DNA of 64,000 nt, taken from assembly GCF_000259255.1 (NCBI RefSeq), contig NC_017737.1, positions 1,883,647 to 1,947,646 on the forward strand. The letters are read 5' to 3'. Every line of letters begins with the position of its first letter. Position 1 is the stretch's first letter. Below the pieces are notes generated by a model. The model had not been told where the DNA came from, searched no databases, and saw nothing but the letters and a program-made list of their open reading frames with translations. Shown here one piece after another: positions 51,771-61,614 of this stretch. This stretch comes from Helicobacter cetorum MIT 00-7128 (GTDB taxonomy: Bacteria > Campylobacterota > Campylobacteria > Campylobacterales > Helicobacteraceae). The translations under genes and the position numbers were made by a program.

Positions 51771-53441
51771 TTAAAGATGTGGAGCAACAGGCACTGCATC
51801 GGGAATCAAATACGCAATCGCACTAATTACTACACCCATAAGAATCACAAAGATAATAGAGTATTTCACTGTGAATTTGAATAAATCACTCTCTTTACCA
51901 GCTAATCCTACCGCTGCACATGCAATGGCAATACTTTGTGGGCTAATCATCTTGCCTAGAGTGCCACCAACCGTATTTGCTGTTAAAGTTAGAACTTCAG
52001 GGATACCCAATCTCTCAGCAGTAAGTTGTTGTAAAGCACCAAAGAGCAAGTTAGAGCTTGTATCACTTCCGGTTAAAAATACTCCTACCCAACCAATAAT
52101 GGGCGAGAAGAAAGTGAAAGCCTGACCCGTATGAGTAAGCGCTAGAGCCAAAGTAGCAGAAATTCCGCTGTAATTAGACACAAAGGCAAAGCTTAATACC
52201 AAACCAATGGTAAGAATAGGAAAGCGCATTTCTTTTAAGGTCTCTCCAAATACTCCAATCGCCTCACTAGCTTTTACCCTTAAAACAAGCATGCTAACTA
52301 GAGCTGCTAAGAAAATTGAAGTTCCCACGGTGTTAATTAAAGGGAATTTAAAAATCACTGCATCGCTTGGGTCTTTACCCTCTACTAAGAATGGTGCGCT
52401 TTTAAAGATTTTTCTACTAATGGTTTCAAACTCAAAATAGAAGTTAGAAAATGCTAATGCCCCACCCTCTTTAAACAAGGCTTTAAACCAAGGTTGCGTC
52501 CATAATACAATCGTTACAATTAGAATCACAAACGGAGCCCATGCAACAAAAATTTTGCACACATGATGATTGTGCTTAGCTAATTCTACTTCCTTGCCAT
52601 CACTTCTAAAGATATGCTTTGGTTGCCAAAATCTCAAAAATACCGCTGTGCAAACCAATGAAACAATTGCTGAAATAATGCCCGGTAATTCTGGCCCTAG
52701 ATAATTAGAGCTTAAAAACTGCGTGATAGCAAAAGTTCCTGCCGCAATAAAGACCGCTGGGAAAGTCTCTTTAATACCCCTAAAGCCATCCATTAAAAAC
52801 ACAATAAAAAATGGCACAATCAAGCTTACAAAAAAGAGGATTTTACCTGTCATTGCTGAAATCATAATCGCTGGCACGCCTACTGCTCCTGCCATAGCTG
52901 TTATAGGAATACCTACTGCTCCAAAAGCTACAGGGGCGGTATTTGCAATCAAACATAATCCAGCGGCATATAAGGGGCTTAGTCCTAATCCCACTAAAAT
53001 AGCTGCTGTAATAGCAATAGGCCCACCAAAACCAATAGCCCCTTCTAAAAATGAGCCAAAACAAAAACCAATTAAAATCACTAAAATTCTATGGTCTAAG
53101 GTAATGGATTGCACGCTTTCTTTTAAGATTTCAAAATAGCCTGATTTTACGCTCAACTTGTATAAGAAAATTGCCGCAATAATAATCCAAGCAATTGGCC
53201 ACAAACCATATAAAAACCCATAAACAAAACTAGAGCCAACCATACTTACGGGCATTTTATACACCAACACTGCAATAATGGCTGAAAGCAACACGCTTAA
53301 AAACGCTGCGCTATAGCCCTTTAGTTTAAATACAATCAATGATAAGAAAAATAACACAATGGGTAACACCGCTACTAAAGCGCTCAACCATATATTACCC
53401 AAAGGGTCATAGACTTGATGAAATTCAACAACAGATTGCAC
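51771..53441 (-). CDS. lctP: L-lactate permease
   Basis: Inner-membrane lactate/proton symporter of the LctP family. 556 residues from GTG at 53439-53441 (reads MQSVVEFHQVYDPLGNIWLS), picked because AAGGAG lies 6 nt before it; an upstream GTG would place AAGGAG inside the gene. About 13 hydrophobic helices; family stretches include GFCFGSFLEGAIGFGGPIAI and GSDTSSNLLFGALQQLTAE. H. pylori has two adjacent copies; only one is here. Divergent from lutABC, which oxidises the imported lactate. Confidence 0.94.
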   Translation of the reverse strand: MQSVVEFHQVYDPLGNIWLSALVAVLPIVLFFLSLIVFKLKGYSAAFLSVLLSAIIAVLVYKMPVSMVGSSFVYGFLYGLWPIAWIIIAAIFLYKLSVKSGYFEILKESVQSITLDHRILVILIGFCFGSFLEGAIGFGGPIAITAAILVGLGLSPLYAAGLCLIANTAPVAFGAVGIPITAMAGAVGVPAIMISAMTGKILFFVSLIVPFFIVFLMDGFRGIKETFPAVFIAAGTFAITQFLSSNYLGPELPGIISAIVSLVCTAVFLRFWQPKHIFRSDGKEVELAKHNHHVCKIFVAWAPFVILIVTIVLWTQPWFKALFKEGGALAFSNFYFEFETISRKIFKSAPFLVEGKDPSDAVIFKFPLINTVGTSIFLAALVSMLVLRVKASEAIGVFGETLKEMRFPILTIGLVLSFAFVSNYSGISATLALALTHTGQAFTFFSPIIGWVGVFLTGSDTSSNLLFGALQQLTAERLGIPEVLTLTANTVGGTLGKMISPQSIAIACAAVGLAGKESDLFKFTVKYSIIFVILMGVVISAIAYLIPDAVPVAPHL

Positions 53442-53936
53442 TAAAGTCTCCTTTATTATACTCTTCACACTTATCTAAAACTCTCTCAAGCCAACCTAAA
53501 AAAGGCTTTTAGTAAAATAATCATAAACCAAAGAGAGCATAAACAACAAAAGTAAAGAAAATCCTAATAATAATTGCCAAAAGCAATAGGGTATTTTACA
53601 TTAAATCTAAATAATTCGCTCACATTACCCATAAACTCCCACCATACAACCAACAAACAAGTCCTTACAATGAACAATATTATCCCAAAAAGCCTTACTG
53701 AAAATAACCACAAACTTAATCCTAAAGAAAGCGTTATATAGGCGCATATCTTTACTTAATGCATGCTTGTTTTAAGCTATCTTGTTACTAAACTTCACAA
53801 GCAATAAAAATCATTCAATATCATTGCAATCTTGCCGAAAACAAAATTTTAATTCTTTATCACAATCTCACTAATTTTGAGTATTATTGCATACAGATAC
53901 TCACAACGCTAAGTTGAAAAATTTAAGGAGCATTAC
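53442..53936. other. Divergent control region between lctP and lutABC
   Basis: 495 bp without a supportable frame. It must contain both promoters. The inverted repeat at 53878-53903 near lutA and the AAGGAG at 53925-53930 are the only structured elements I see. Confidence 0.5.
53878..53903. promoter_or_regulatory. Inverted repeat upstream of lutA
   Basis: TGAGTAT and ATACTCA, 7-bp perfect arms separated by 12 nt, 33 nt upstream of the lutA start. Could be an operator or the base of a leader hairpin; only the symmetry is observed. Confidence 0.4.
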
Positions 53937-54665
53937 TTGAAAGTCAATTTCTTTGCCACATGTCTAGGGTCTGCTATCTATAGCAACGCCTCGCTTAATG
54001 CTATCAAATTACTTCGTAAGGAAAATTTGGAAGTGATTTTTAAAAAAGACCAAACATGTTGTGGTCAGCCAAGCTACAACTCAGGATATTATGAAGAAAC
54101 CAAAAAAGTTGCTTTGCATAATATCAAGCTTTATTCTAATAACGACTACCCCATTATTTTACCTAGTGGTTCATGCACGGGTATGATGAAACATGATTAT
54201 TTGGAATTGTTTGAAGGGCATGCTGAATTTAATATGGTTAAAGATTTTTGTGCTAGGGTGTATGAGTTAAGCGAATTTTTAGATAACAAATTGCAAGTCA
54301 AGTATGAAGACAAGGGCCAACCCATTAAAATCACATGGCATTCAAATTGCCATGCTCTAAGAGTAGCCAAGGTTATAACTAGCGCTAAGAACCTTATTAG
54401 ACAGCTTAAAAATGTAGAGCTAATTGAATTAGAGAGAGAAGAAGAATGCTGTGGGTTTGGGGGAACCTTTTCAGTCAAAGAGCCTGAAATTTCAGCGGCT
54501 ATGGTAAAAGAAAAGATTAAAGACATAGAAAGCCGTCAAGTAGATATGATTGTTTCAGCAGATGCAGGGTGTTTGATGAATATTAGCACCGCTATGCAAA
54601 AAATGGGTTCTCAAACCAAACCCATGCATTTTTATGACTTCTTAGCCTTAAGACTCGGACTTTAA
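53937..54665 (+). CDS. lutA: Lactate utilisation protein A (CCG-type iron-sulfur subunit)
   Basis: 242 residues, TTG start with AAGGAG 6 nt before it. Contains two CCG domains: TCCGQPSYNSG in the first half and ECCGFGGTFSV in the second, plus SADAGCLMN, the ligands for Fe-S clusters in the LutA/GlpC family. With LutB and LutC it forms an L-lactate dehydrogenase that feeds electrons to the respiratory chain. First gene of lutABC and divergent from the lactate permease gene. Confidence 0.93.
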   Translation: MKVNFFATCLGSAIYSNASLNAIKLLRKENLEVIFKKDQTCCGQPSYNSGYYEETKKVALHNIKLYSNNDYPIILPSGSCTGMMKHDYLELFEGHAEFNMVKDFCARVYELSEFLDNKLQVKYEDKGQPIKITWHSNCHALRVAKVITSAKNLIRQLKNVELIELEREEECCGFGGTFSVKEPEISAAMVKEKIKDIESRQVDMIVSADAGCLMNISTAMQKMGSQTKPMHFYDFLALRLGL

Positions 54666-54682
54666 CATTTAAGGAATTTAAT

Positions 54683-56128
54683 ATGGAAAAACATCATAGC
54701 GACCAAGAATACGAAGAGATAATCACTGACCAATTAGGCGATAAGCAATTAAGAGAAAATTTACGCTCTGCTATGGATACCTTACGCACTAATCGTAAGA
54801 ATCTCATCAAAAATCGTTACAGCGAATGGGAAAATTTAAGGGATTTGGGTAAGGAAGTCAAGCTTAAAATTCTCTCTAGGCTTGATGAGTATTTAGAAAT
54901 TTTTGAAAAAAACGCTACCAAAAACGGCTTTAAAATCCATTACGCAAAAGATGGCGATGAAGCCAATGAAATCATTTATAATCTCGCTAAAGAAAAGAAT
55001 ATTAATCGCATTTTAAAGCAAAAATCTATGGCGAGTGAAGAAATCGGTTTGAATCATTATCTAAAAGAAAAGGGCATTCAAGCGAAAGAAACGGATTTGG
55101 GCGAATTGATTATCCAGCTCATTGATGAACACCCTGTGCATATTGTGGTGCCCGCAGTGCATAAAAACCGCAAACAAATCGGTAAGATTTTTGAAGAGAA
55201 GCTTAACTCCACCTATGAAGAAGAGCCTGAAAAGCTTAATGCTATTGCTAGAAAACATATGCGTAAGGAATTTGAAAGCTTTAAAATGGGGATTAGTGGG
55301 GTTAATTTTGCCATTGCCAATGAAGGGGCGATTTGGCTAGTTGAAAATGAAGGCAATGGCAGAATGAGCACCACTGCTTGTGATGTGCATGTCGCCATTT
55401 GTGGGATTGAAAAATTAGTAGAAAGCTTTGATGATGTGGCGATTTTAAATAATTTGCTCGCTCCAAGTGCAGTAGGTGTGCCTATCACTTGCTATCAAAA
55501 CATTATTACAGGCCCTAGAAAAGAAGGCGATTTAGATGGCCCTGAAGAAGCACACATTATTTTACTAGACAATAACCGCTCTAATATTCTAGCTGATGAA
55601 AAATATTATCGTGCTTTGTCATGCATTCGCTGTGGCACTTGCTTAAACCACTGCCCTGTATATGATAAAATCGGTGGGCATGCCTACCTTTCTACTTATC
55701 CAGGTCCTATAGGAGTGGTGGTATCACCCCAGCTCTTTGGTTTGAATAATTATGGGCATATTCCTAATCTTTGCAGTCTTTGTGGGCGTTGTTCTGAAGT
55801 GTGTCCTGTAGAAATTCCACTAGCTGAACTCATTAGAGATTTACGCTCTGATAAAGTGGGCGAAGGTAGGGGCGTAGTCAAGGGGGCAAAAAAGATGCAA
55901 CATAGTGGTATGGAAAAATTCTCTATGGAAATGTTTGCTAAAATGGCGAGCAATGGGGCTAAATGGCGTTTTCAATTGAAAATGGCTCAATTTTTCTCGC
56001 CTTTAGGCAAGCTTTTTGCTCCCCTGCTACCCTTAGTCAAAGAGTGGGCAAGATTTAGAACCTTACCCAATATGGATACGAGCTTGCATGCAAAAGTTCA
56101 ACATTTAGAAGGGGTTATTTATGAGTAG
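54683..56128 (+). CDS. lutB: Lactate utilisation protein B (ferredoxin-like iron-sulfur subunit)
   Basis: 481 residues. The N-terminal LUD domain has KQKSMASEEIGLNHYLKEKG and GVNFAIANEGAIWLVENEGNGRM; the C-terminal part has two [4Fe-4S] motifs, CIRCGTCLNHCPVY and CSLCGRCSEVCPVEIP. AAGGAA precedes the ATG, 17 bp after lutA. Its end overlaps lutC by 8 bp. Confidence 0.95.
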   Translation: MEKHHSDQEYEEIITDQLGDKQLRENLRSAMDTLRTNRKNLIKNRYSEWENLRDLGKEVKLKILSRLDEYLEIFEKNATKNGFKIHYAKDGDEANEIIYNLAKEKNINRILKQKSMASEEIGLNHYLKEKGIQAKETDLGELIIQLIDEHPVHIVVPAVHKNRKQIGKIFEEKLNSTYEEEPEKLNAIARKHMRKEFESFKMGISGVNFAIANEGAIWLVENEGNGRMSTTACDVHVAICGIEKLVESFDDVAILNNLLAPSAVGVPITCYQNIITGPRKEGDLDGPEEAHIILLDNNRSNILADEKYYRALSCIRCGTCLNHCPVYDKIGGHAYLSTYPGPIGVVVSPQLFGLNNYGHIPNLCSLCGRCSEVCPVEIPLAELIRDLRSDKVGEGRGVVKGAKKMQHSGMEKFSMEMFAKMASNGAKWRFQLKMAQFFSPLGKLFAPLLPLVKEWARFRTLPNMDTSLHAKVQHLEGVIYE

Positions 56129-56756
56129 AGAACTTATTTTAAATCGCATTAAAGAGGCTAGAGCTAAACACGCCATTAAGGGAGCAAACCCTACTTATAG
56201 AAATATCATTAAAGTAGAGTTTGAAGATTTAGTAGAAGAATACAAGCATTTTCAATTGCTGAATAAAGCCGAAGTTATTGAAAGCACCAAAGAAAATTTA
56301 GAACAAGACATTCTAAAGGTTTTAGAAAGCTTCAAAAGCGAAAAAATCTTACACTCTACGGATTTAGATTTGAATTTTGAAGTTTTTAAGGATTTTTCTT
56401 TACAACCCTATGATAAAAAGATTGAAGAAATGCGAGAGGCGTTATTTAATATTGATACCGCTTTGTTGCATGGGGTTTGTGGGATTTCAAGTTTAGGGAT
56501 TAGTGGGACGACTTCTTCACACGCAAGTCCGAGATTGCTCTCACTCATTACGACTAATTGCATTATTTTGTTAAAAAAAGAATCTATTGTGCGTAATTTA
56601 AGCGAAGGCATACAAGCTTTAAAAAATCAAGGTAAAAACGGCGTGCTACCCACAAACATGCTCTTTATTGGTGGGCCAAGTAGGACAGCTGATATTGAAC
56701 TAAAAACCGTTTTTGGAGTGCATGGGCCACAAAAAGTCGCTGTCATTCTTTATTAA
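56121..56756 (+). CDS. lutC: Lactate utilisation protein C (LUD domain)
   Basis: 211 residues with a LUD-domain C-terminal half: GVCGISSLGISGTTSSHASPRL and NMLFIGGPSRTADIELKTVFGVHGPQKV, typical of LutC. The start ATG lies within lutB (8-bp overlap), so stoichiometric translation is expected. Twelve base pairs separate it from bcp. Confidence 0.93.
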   Translation: MSRELILNRIKEARAKHAIKGANPTYRNIIKVEFEDLVEEYKHFQLLNKAEVIESTKENLEQDILKVLESFKSEKILHSTDLDLNFEVFKDFSLQPYDKKIEEMREALFNIDTALLHGVCGISSLGISGTTSSHASPRLLSLITTNCIILLKKESIVRNLSEGIQALKNQGKNGVLPTNMLFIGGPSRTADIELKTVFGVHGPQKVAVILY

Positions 56757-56767
56757 AAAGGATAGAA

Positions 56768-57226
56768 ATGCAAAAATTAGAAGTAGGACAAGTCGCTCCA
56801 AACTTTAGATTAAAAAATAGCGATGGCATAGAGATTTCTTTAAAAGATTTGCTCCATAAAAAAGTGGTGCTGTATTTCTATCCTAAGGATAACACACCCG
56901 GTTGCACTTTAGAAGCGCAAGATTTTAGCGCTTTATTTAGCGAATTTGAAAAGAAAAATGCTATCGTGGTAGGCGTAAGCCCTGATAGTGCAAAATCACA
57001 TCAAGATTTTATCAGCCAATGTTCTTTAAATGTGATTTTGCTCTGTGATGAGAATAAAGAAGTAGCCAATCTCTATAAAGCTTATGGCAAACGCATGCTT
57101 TATGGGAAGGAGCATTTAGGGATTATCCGCTCCACTTTCATTATTAACCAAGAAGGTGTTTTAGAAAAATGCTTCTACAATGTCAAAGCTAAAAACCACG
57201 CTCAAAAAGTCTTAGAGAGTTTATAA
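56768..57226 (+). CDS. bcp: Thioredoxin-dependent peroxiredoxin, Bcp/PrxQ type
   Basis: 152-residue peroxide-reducing enzyme. The peroxidatic Cys46 is in DNTPGCTLEAQDFS. The usual resolving Cys five residues later is absent (Gln51), so any resolving residue must be elsewhere; Cys in ISQCSL and LLCDEN are candidates, otherwise it behaves as a 1-Cys enzyme. GVSPDSAKSHQDF and STFIINQEGVLEKCFYNV are family features. AAGGAT precedes the ATG; probably co-transcribed with lutABC. Confidence 0.94.
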   Translation: MQKLEVGQVAPNFRLKNSDGIEISLKDLLHKKVVLYFYPKDNTPGCTLEAQDFSALFSEFEKKNAIVVGVSPDSAKSHQDFISQCSLNVILLCDENKEVANLYKAYGKRMLYGKEHLGIIRSTFIINQEGVLEKCFYNVKAKNHAQKVLESL

Positions 57227-57857
57227 GCTCTCTTTAGCTTTTATCTGCTTGTTCTTCGTTTTATTTTTTAGTTATCAAAAGCTTGTTTTAAAACAATATC
57301 TTTCTTTCAAAATTGAAAATAATATTGATTAGGAAAAATTTCTATATTCCAAGACTTAAAAGATACAAAAGAATAGTTTTAATATGGATTTTAAAAAATG
57401 TATAAAAATATCTGTTTAAATTGTAATTAAAAACATACTTTTAATGACTATAAGTATCTTGGCTATAAATTTTAGGCTCTATTTTAACAAAGTATTGATA
57501 CCTAAAATAATTTAAATTTTAAGATTATAAAATAAACCTTAAGTCTAAAAAATAGTTATTAAGAGAGGAACTACACCCCCCCTACCTTATTAAAAAAACT
57601 TTTTTAAAAAATTTAATCACTAAATAAAGAAAATAATCTATCAATACAATGTTTAACAGAGCTAAACACTAAAAACACACGCTTTGGATACCATTAAGCA
57701 TAAGAATGACAAATAAAAATAGCTAAAGAATTAAGCTACTACCCCACCCCCAACACAAAAAGATAAACTCAATGTGCCTTGCTAAATTATTTGTTAAACC
57801 ATAGCGTTTAAAAACCTTGATAAGGGGCTTTTCAAATTACATATATAGGGCAAAAAA
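57227..57857. other. 631-bp gene-free intergenic region
   Basis: AT-rich sequence between convergent bcp and the outer membrane protein gene. Only short frames are present and none has a ribosome-binding site. A C7 run lies at 57576-57582. I see no tRNA, no strong hairpin and no recognisable gene remnant; the length is unusual for this compact genome. Confidence 0.45.
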
Positions 57858-58601
57858 CTAAAAATAAATTACCATACTTGCATAAAACGACCATGCTCTT
57901 TTTAGAGTTTCTTTATAACTAATGGTTCGTCCATTGTCATCACCAGCCATAATAGAATGCACATAAGGCGTTGTCATCATAGGCACTTTGACTCCCGCCT
58001 CAATACCTAAGTATTTAGCAATCATAGAGCGTAATCCTACATTAAAAAGCCATTGAAACTGCGTGTCTTTATATTTAAGTCGTGCATTTTCGCCTTGTAA
58101 AAGCAATAAGCTTTTATGTTTATTAGACTGCCACCAAGTATTACCCCCTATTGCAATCCCACCAAAAATCCCTAAACTAAACATCTTAAAATTTACAAAA
58201 TTTACAAGTAAGTCTAAGCCCACGCCATAAGCGCTCAATTTTGTTTTAGCGCCATTCAAACAAGTTTCTGAAAGCCCCTTAACCAAGCAATTAGTGCCAA
58301 AATTTGTAACTCCAAAATCATAAAACCCATAATAACGCAAGCCAAACCACCCTCTAGCAAGCATTTGCTTATAGCCCGCATGCACACCAAAGCCTTGAGT
58401 CATTGCGGTATTTTTATAAGGCACATCTAATTGAGTTACATTAAGCTTACCTTGAGCGTCAGTTGTTTTAAATTCTGGGTGTAAAAATTGAGCATTTAAA
58501 TTTGAAAGCCCCACTTCATACATTCCCTCTACATAAAAGGCGCTAGATTCTCCTGCTAAACACATGCTACTTAATAACAATAAAGACCAATATTTTTTCA
58601 T
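57858..58601 (-). CDS. Hop/Hor-type outer membrane protein
   Basis: 247 residues from the ATG at 58599-58601 (MKKYWSLLLLSSMCLAGESSA), because AAGGA lies 6 nt before it; the ATG two codons upstream would have no spacing. Signal peptide, then FYVEGMYEVGLSNLNAQF. Helicobacter OMP texture includes GYKQMLARGWFGLRYYGFYDFG, YGVGLDLLVNFVN and a C-terminus RAWSFYASMVIYF ending in Phe. A CLVKGLSETC pair may be oxidised. The frame is intact. Member of the Hop/Hor superfamily, exact paralogue not assignable by eye. Confidence 0.82.
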   Translation of the reverse strand: MKKYWSLLLLSSMCLAGESSAFYVEGMYEVGLSNLNAQFLHPEFKTTDAQGKLNVTQLDVPYKNTAMTQGFGVHAGYKQMLARGWFGLRYYGFYDFGVTNFGTNCLVKGLSETCLNGAKTKLSAYGVGLDLLVNFVNFKMFSLGIFGGIAIGGNTWWQSNKHKSLLLLQGENARLKYKDTQFQWLFNVGLRSMIAKYLGIEAGVKVPMMTTPYVHSIMAGDDNGRTISYKETLKRAWSFYASMVIYF

Positions 58602-58852
58602 AATCATTCCTTGATAGTTTCTTTAAAAACTGAATGCTACTACAAATCGGATTAAAAAATGATTTTTTGATATTTTTTTAAGATAAAAAGCAAACAAAAG
58701 ATAAACAAATATAATATTTCTTTTTAAAAAGTCTTAAGAATTTATATCAAGGAAAATAATGGTTGATAAAATGTTGCGCTATCTTTGAATGAATATGACT
58801 TTTTGTCAGCTCTCACTTAGCTTTAGTGTTTTAATAAGCCTTTTAATCTCAA

Positions 58853-59617
58853 CTACTTAGCTCTTTTAAATAGTCCTAAAATCTTCCTAGGGTATTTTAA
58901 GAGCATAGAAAACCAATTCGCTTGGATGCCATTTTCTTTGCATGCTCTAATATTTTCTTGATTTCTTAAAATAAGACTCTTTAAGCCATTGGTGCTAGCC
59001 CCACCGGTGCGCATTTTTACAATCACTTCCTTTAAATAGGCAAAGCTCATTTGCTCTTTAACAAATAAGCGAATAATCATTTCAAAATCAGCTGAAATTT
59101 TATAATCAGTCTTATACAAACCATAGCGCTCATAAATTTCTTTTTTAATAAAAAGCGTAGGGTGCGCTGGCACAACCCCATAAAGCAAGCTTTTAGGCTT
59201 AAATTCTCCACTTTCATAATAGCGCACCACTTTTTCTAAATTATTAGGATTGACAAATACCAAATCAGCATATACACTATCACAGCATTGATTCTCAAAA
59301 ATATGCACAATTTTTTCTACTACATCACTATGCGTATAAAAATCATCGCTATTAAGCAACGCTACAATATCCCCACTAGCTAGTTTTATGCCCTTATTCA
59401 TCGCATCATAAATACCCCTATCAGGCTCGCTTACTATGCGAGTGATTTTATTGCCATATTCTTGTATGATTTTTAAGGTATTATCCGTGCTTTTTCCATC
59501 TATGATAATATATTCAATATTTTCATAGCTTTGATTAAGCACAGATTCAATGGTATCTCTAATAGTCTTTTCACTATTAAAGCTTGCTGTAATAATAGAT
59601 ACTTTTAAAGGGGACAC
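58853..59617 (-). CDS. Family 2 glycosyltransferase
   Basis: 254 residues starting at GTG 59615-59617 (MSPLKVSIITASFNSEKTI). GT-A fold features: VLNQSYENIEYIIIDGKSTDNTL, SEPDRGIYDAMNKGI and LLNSDDF containing the metal-binding acidic motif. The acceptor-side segment ISADFEMIIRLFV follows. It lies 42 bp after tlpB on the same strand, the same arrangement as in H. pylori, where the homologue is thought to act in cell-surface polysaccharide/LPS assembly; the specific sugar is unknown. Confidence 0.85.
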   Translation of the reverse strand: MSPLKVSIITASFNSEKTIRDTIESVLNQSYENIEYIIIDGKSTDNTLKIIQEYGNKITRIVSEPDRGIYDAMNKGIKLASGDIVALLNSDDFYTHSDVVEKIVHIFENQCCDSVYADLVFVNPNNLEKVVRYYESGEFKPKSLLYGVVPAHPTLFIKKEIYERYGLYKTDYKISADFEMIIRLFVKEQMSFAYLKEVIVKMRTGGASTNGLKSLILRNQENIRACKENGIQANWFSMLLKYPRKILGLFKRAK

Positions 59618-59659
59618 TATTTTTCACTCTCTTTTTATGATAAGTTCCCCTTATTGTAG

Positions 59660-61342
59660 CTAAGTTTTAAATAAATTTACTTGCTTATCTAAGCTCATAG
59701 TTGTTTTATTCACATCAGTGGCAATGTCTAAGATTTCTGATGAATGTACTAAAGTATTAGAGGCTACTTTTTCTACCTCAACAAAATCTTGCACTATGGT
59801 TTCAATTTGCCTGCCAGATTGTGCGTAATCATCCATGCTTTTATTGCTATCTAAAACTACAGCACTAAGATTATCACTCATTTTTTCATAAGTCTCTTGC
59901 ACATCTTTACTAACATTGCTTAATTCCTCCATTTTTTGCGAATTAAGATTCATTTGCGAGCTTACATCACTAATTTCTTGCACAATTAAGCCTATAGTAG
60001 AGTTAATTTCACTTAAGGATTTTTGCGTTCTTTGAGCTAGATTTCTCACTTCATCAGCCACTACTGCAAAGCCTCTTCCATGCTCACCTGCTCTTGCTGC
60101 CTCAATAGCAGCATTTAGGGCTAATAAATTGGTTTGGTCAGCAATATCATTGATAATATGCAAGACTGATTTTACATCATCAGCATTCTTGCTTAATTGC
60201 TCTACTTTATTGGCTAACTCTTCTTCAGTATGAGCACTTTCTGCAATTTGAGCAAATAAATCTTCAATAGCATCCTTACTTTCTTTAACCAAACCTTGAG
60301 TTTCAACCAATCGCTTACGCAAGCCTTGAGACTGCTCTATAGAAGAACTTACCGCACTAGCTATATCTGTAGCCTTTTCTTTAATAGAATTCATCGTAAC
60401 CGAAGAATTTTGCATGCTCTTTTGAGAAATAGTTGTAATTTGAGTGAGTTTATCCATAGCGCTTTTATTGGTTGCTGAGATTGCTTTGATTTCTTCTACA
60501 ATTAAGCGCACATTTTCTACAAACAAATTAACACCATTACCCACTTGTGAAATTTCATCATTGCGCTTATCTACATGAATTTTTGCTGTTAAATCCTTAT
60601 CCCCATGACTAAAATCATTGATTTTAGCTACCAATTCATCAATGCGCCTAACAATCCCAACACGAGTATAGAACAAAGCAAGAATGCCTAAAACAATCGT
60701 AATCCCTACCAACCAAATAAATAATTTTGTCGCATTATGTCTAAAAAGATCCTCTATTACTCCCACTATTGCCCTATTTTCAGCATTCACATCAGTATAA
60801 TATGAAGTAGAAACAATAACCATTTGAGAGATTTCATCATAATGCGAATAAGCAAATTTCTTTTCTGGGATACCTCCATCAACTTTTGGCATTTCATAAT
60901 AAGTATAGCCCCCACCTTTTTTGGCAGCCTCCAAATACCCTCTCACATAATACACGCCATCAGCACTTTTAGCATTAAGCCCTGAATGACCTATGGTTTG
61001 GGGATTCACAGGGTCAAAAAGCACCACCCCATTTTTATCTACCACCACCATATAAATCATGCCTTTATCATCATTAATGCGCTTAAAATAATCTAAGGCC
61101 ATTTTTCTAGCAACCACTTTATCAAAGCTTTCATAATATTTATGAATACCTTGCTCAATCAATTTAGTCGTATAAGCAAGCTCTTTTTCATGCTTTTTAT
61201 AACCACTCTTTTGCAGATTATCCATAAGCTGAGATAAGACTTCTTTTTGCATGGTTTGAATAATGCCTATTGAAAACCCGCCAAGTAAAATTAAGGCTAT
61301 AAATATCACCATAAAAATTCGCATTCCAAGTGAATAAAACAT
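59660..61342 (-). CDS. tlpB: Methyl-accepting chemotaxis receptor TlpB
   Basis: 560-residue membrane receptor. Membrane helix 1 is about 8-28, a periplasmic PAS-like sensing domain about 30-200, membrane helix 2 about 208-230 ([19 protein letters not shown]), HAMP to about 285, and the signalling tip [25 protein letters not shown]. In H. pylori TlpB urea is held by Asp114, Tyr140, Tyr153 and Lys166; with an offset of 4 the residues here are Asp110, Tyr136, Tyr149 and Lys162, all present, so sensing of urea/pH is likely. AGGAG is correctly spaced for the ATG at 61340-61342. A G11 tract lies in the leader. Confidence 0.9.
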   Translation of the reverse strand: MFYSLGMRIFMVIFIALILLGGFSIGIIQTMQKEVLSQLMDNLQKSGYKKHEKELAYTTKLIEQGIHKYYESFDKVVARKMALDYFKRINDDKGMIYMVVVDKNGVVLFDPVNPQTIGHSGLNAKSADGVYYVRGYLEAAKKGGGYTYYEMPKVDGGIPEKKFAYSHYDEISQMVIVSTSYYTDVNAENRAIVGVIEDLFRHNATKLFIWLVGITIVLGILALFYTRVGIVRRIDELVAKINDFSHGDKDLTAKIHVDKRNDEISQVGNGVNLFVENVRLIVEEIKAISATNKSAMDKLTQITTISQKSMQNSSVTMNSIKEKATDIASAVSSSIEQSQGLRKRLVETQGLVKESKDAIEDLFAQIAESAHTEEELANKVEQLSKNADDVKSVLHIINDIADQTNLLALNAAIEAARAGEHGRGFAVVADEVRNLAQRTQKSLSEINSTIGLIVQEISDVSSQMNLNSQKMEELSNVSKDVQETYEKMSDNLSAVVLDSNKSMDDYAQSGRQIETIVQDFVEVEKVASNTLVHSSEILDIATDVNKTTMSLDKQVNLFKT

Positions 61343-61421
61343 TAATCTATTCTCCTAATGATAATTCAATGTGCCATTAACTCGTATTTTACAAAACTTT
61401 TATTTTTTGCATCATTTAATG

Positions 61422-61432
61422 CCCCCCCCCCC
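61422..61432 (-). repeat. G11 homopolymer in the tlpB leader
   Basis: Eleven consecutive C on the plus strand, G on the minus strand, 80-90 nt upstream of the tlpB ATG. In H. pylori a variable G-repeat in the tlpB 5' UTR is the target of the small RNA RepG (established knowledge); this is the equivalent position. Confidence 0.9.
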
Positions 61433-61531
61433 GAAAAATTGATTTTTAGATAAATTTTTGTGAAGAAAAGAAACACTTTGTCATTAAACGCACAATTTTT
61501 TAAAAATTTCTTAAATATTGACCTTATTTTG

Positions 61532-61537
61532 TATAGT
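61532..61537 (+). promoter_or_regulatory. Possible -10 element of flgG
   Basis: TATAGT in the context TTTTGTATAGT, 78 nt before the ATG; no -35 visible. TAAGGAG (61577-61583) and AAGGGG (61603-61608) follow; the latter is correctly placed as ribosome-binding site. Confidence 0.4.
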
Positions 61538-61614
61538 GGATAGAAAAAGCCTATATTAATTTTATTTTGTTAAAATAAGGAGCTAATTTTAATCAAGTTT
61601 TTAAGGGGAATTTT

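Noticed and set aside
57576..57582. C7 run as a phase-variable tract
   Set aside because: It is short, lies in a gene-free gap and is not near a start codon or promoter.
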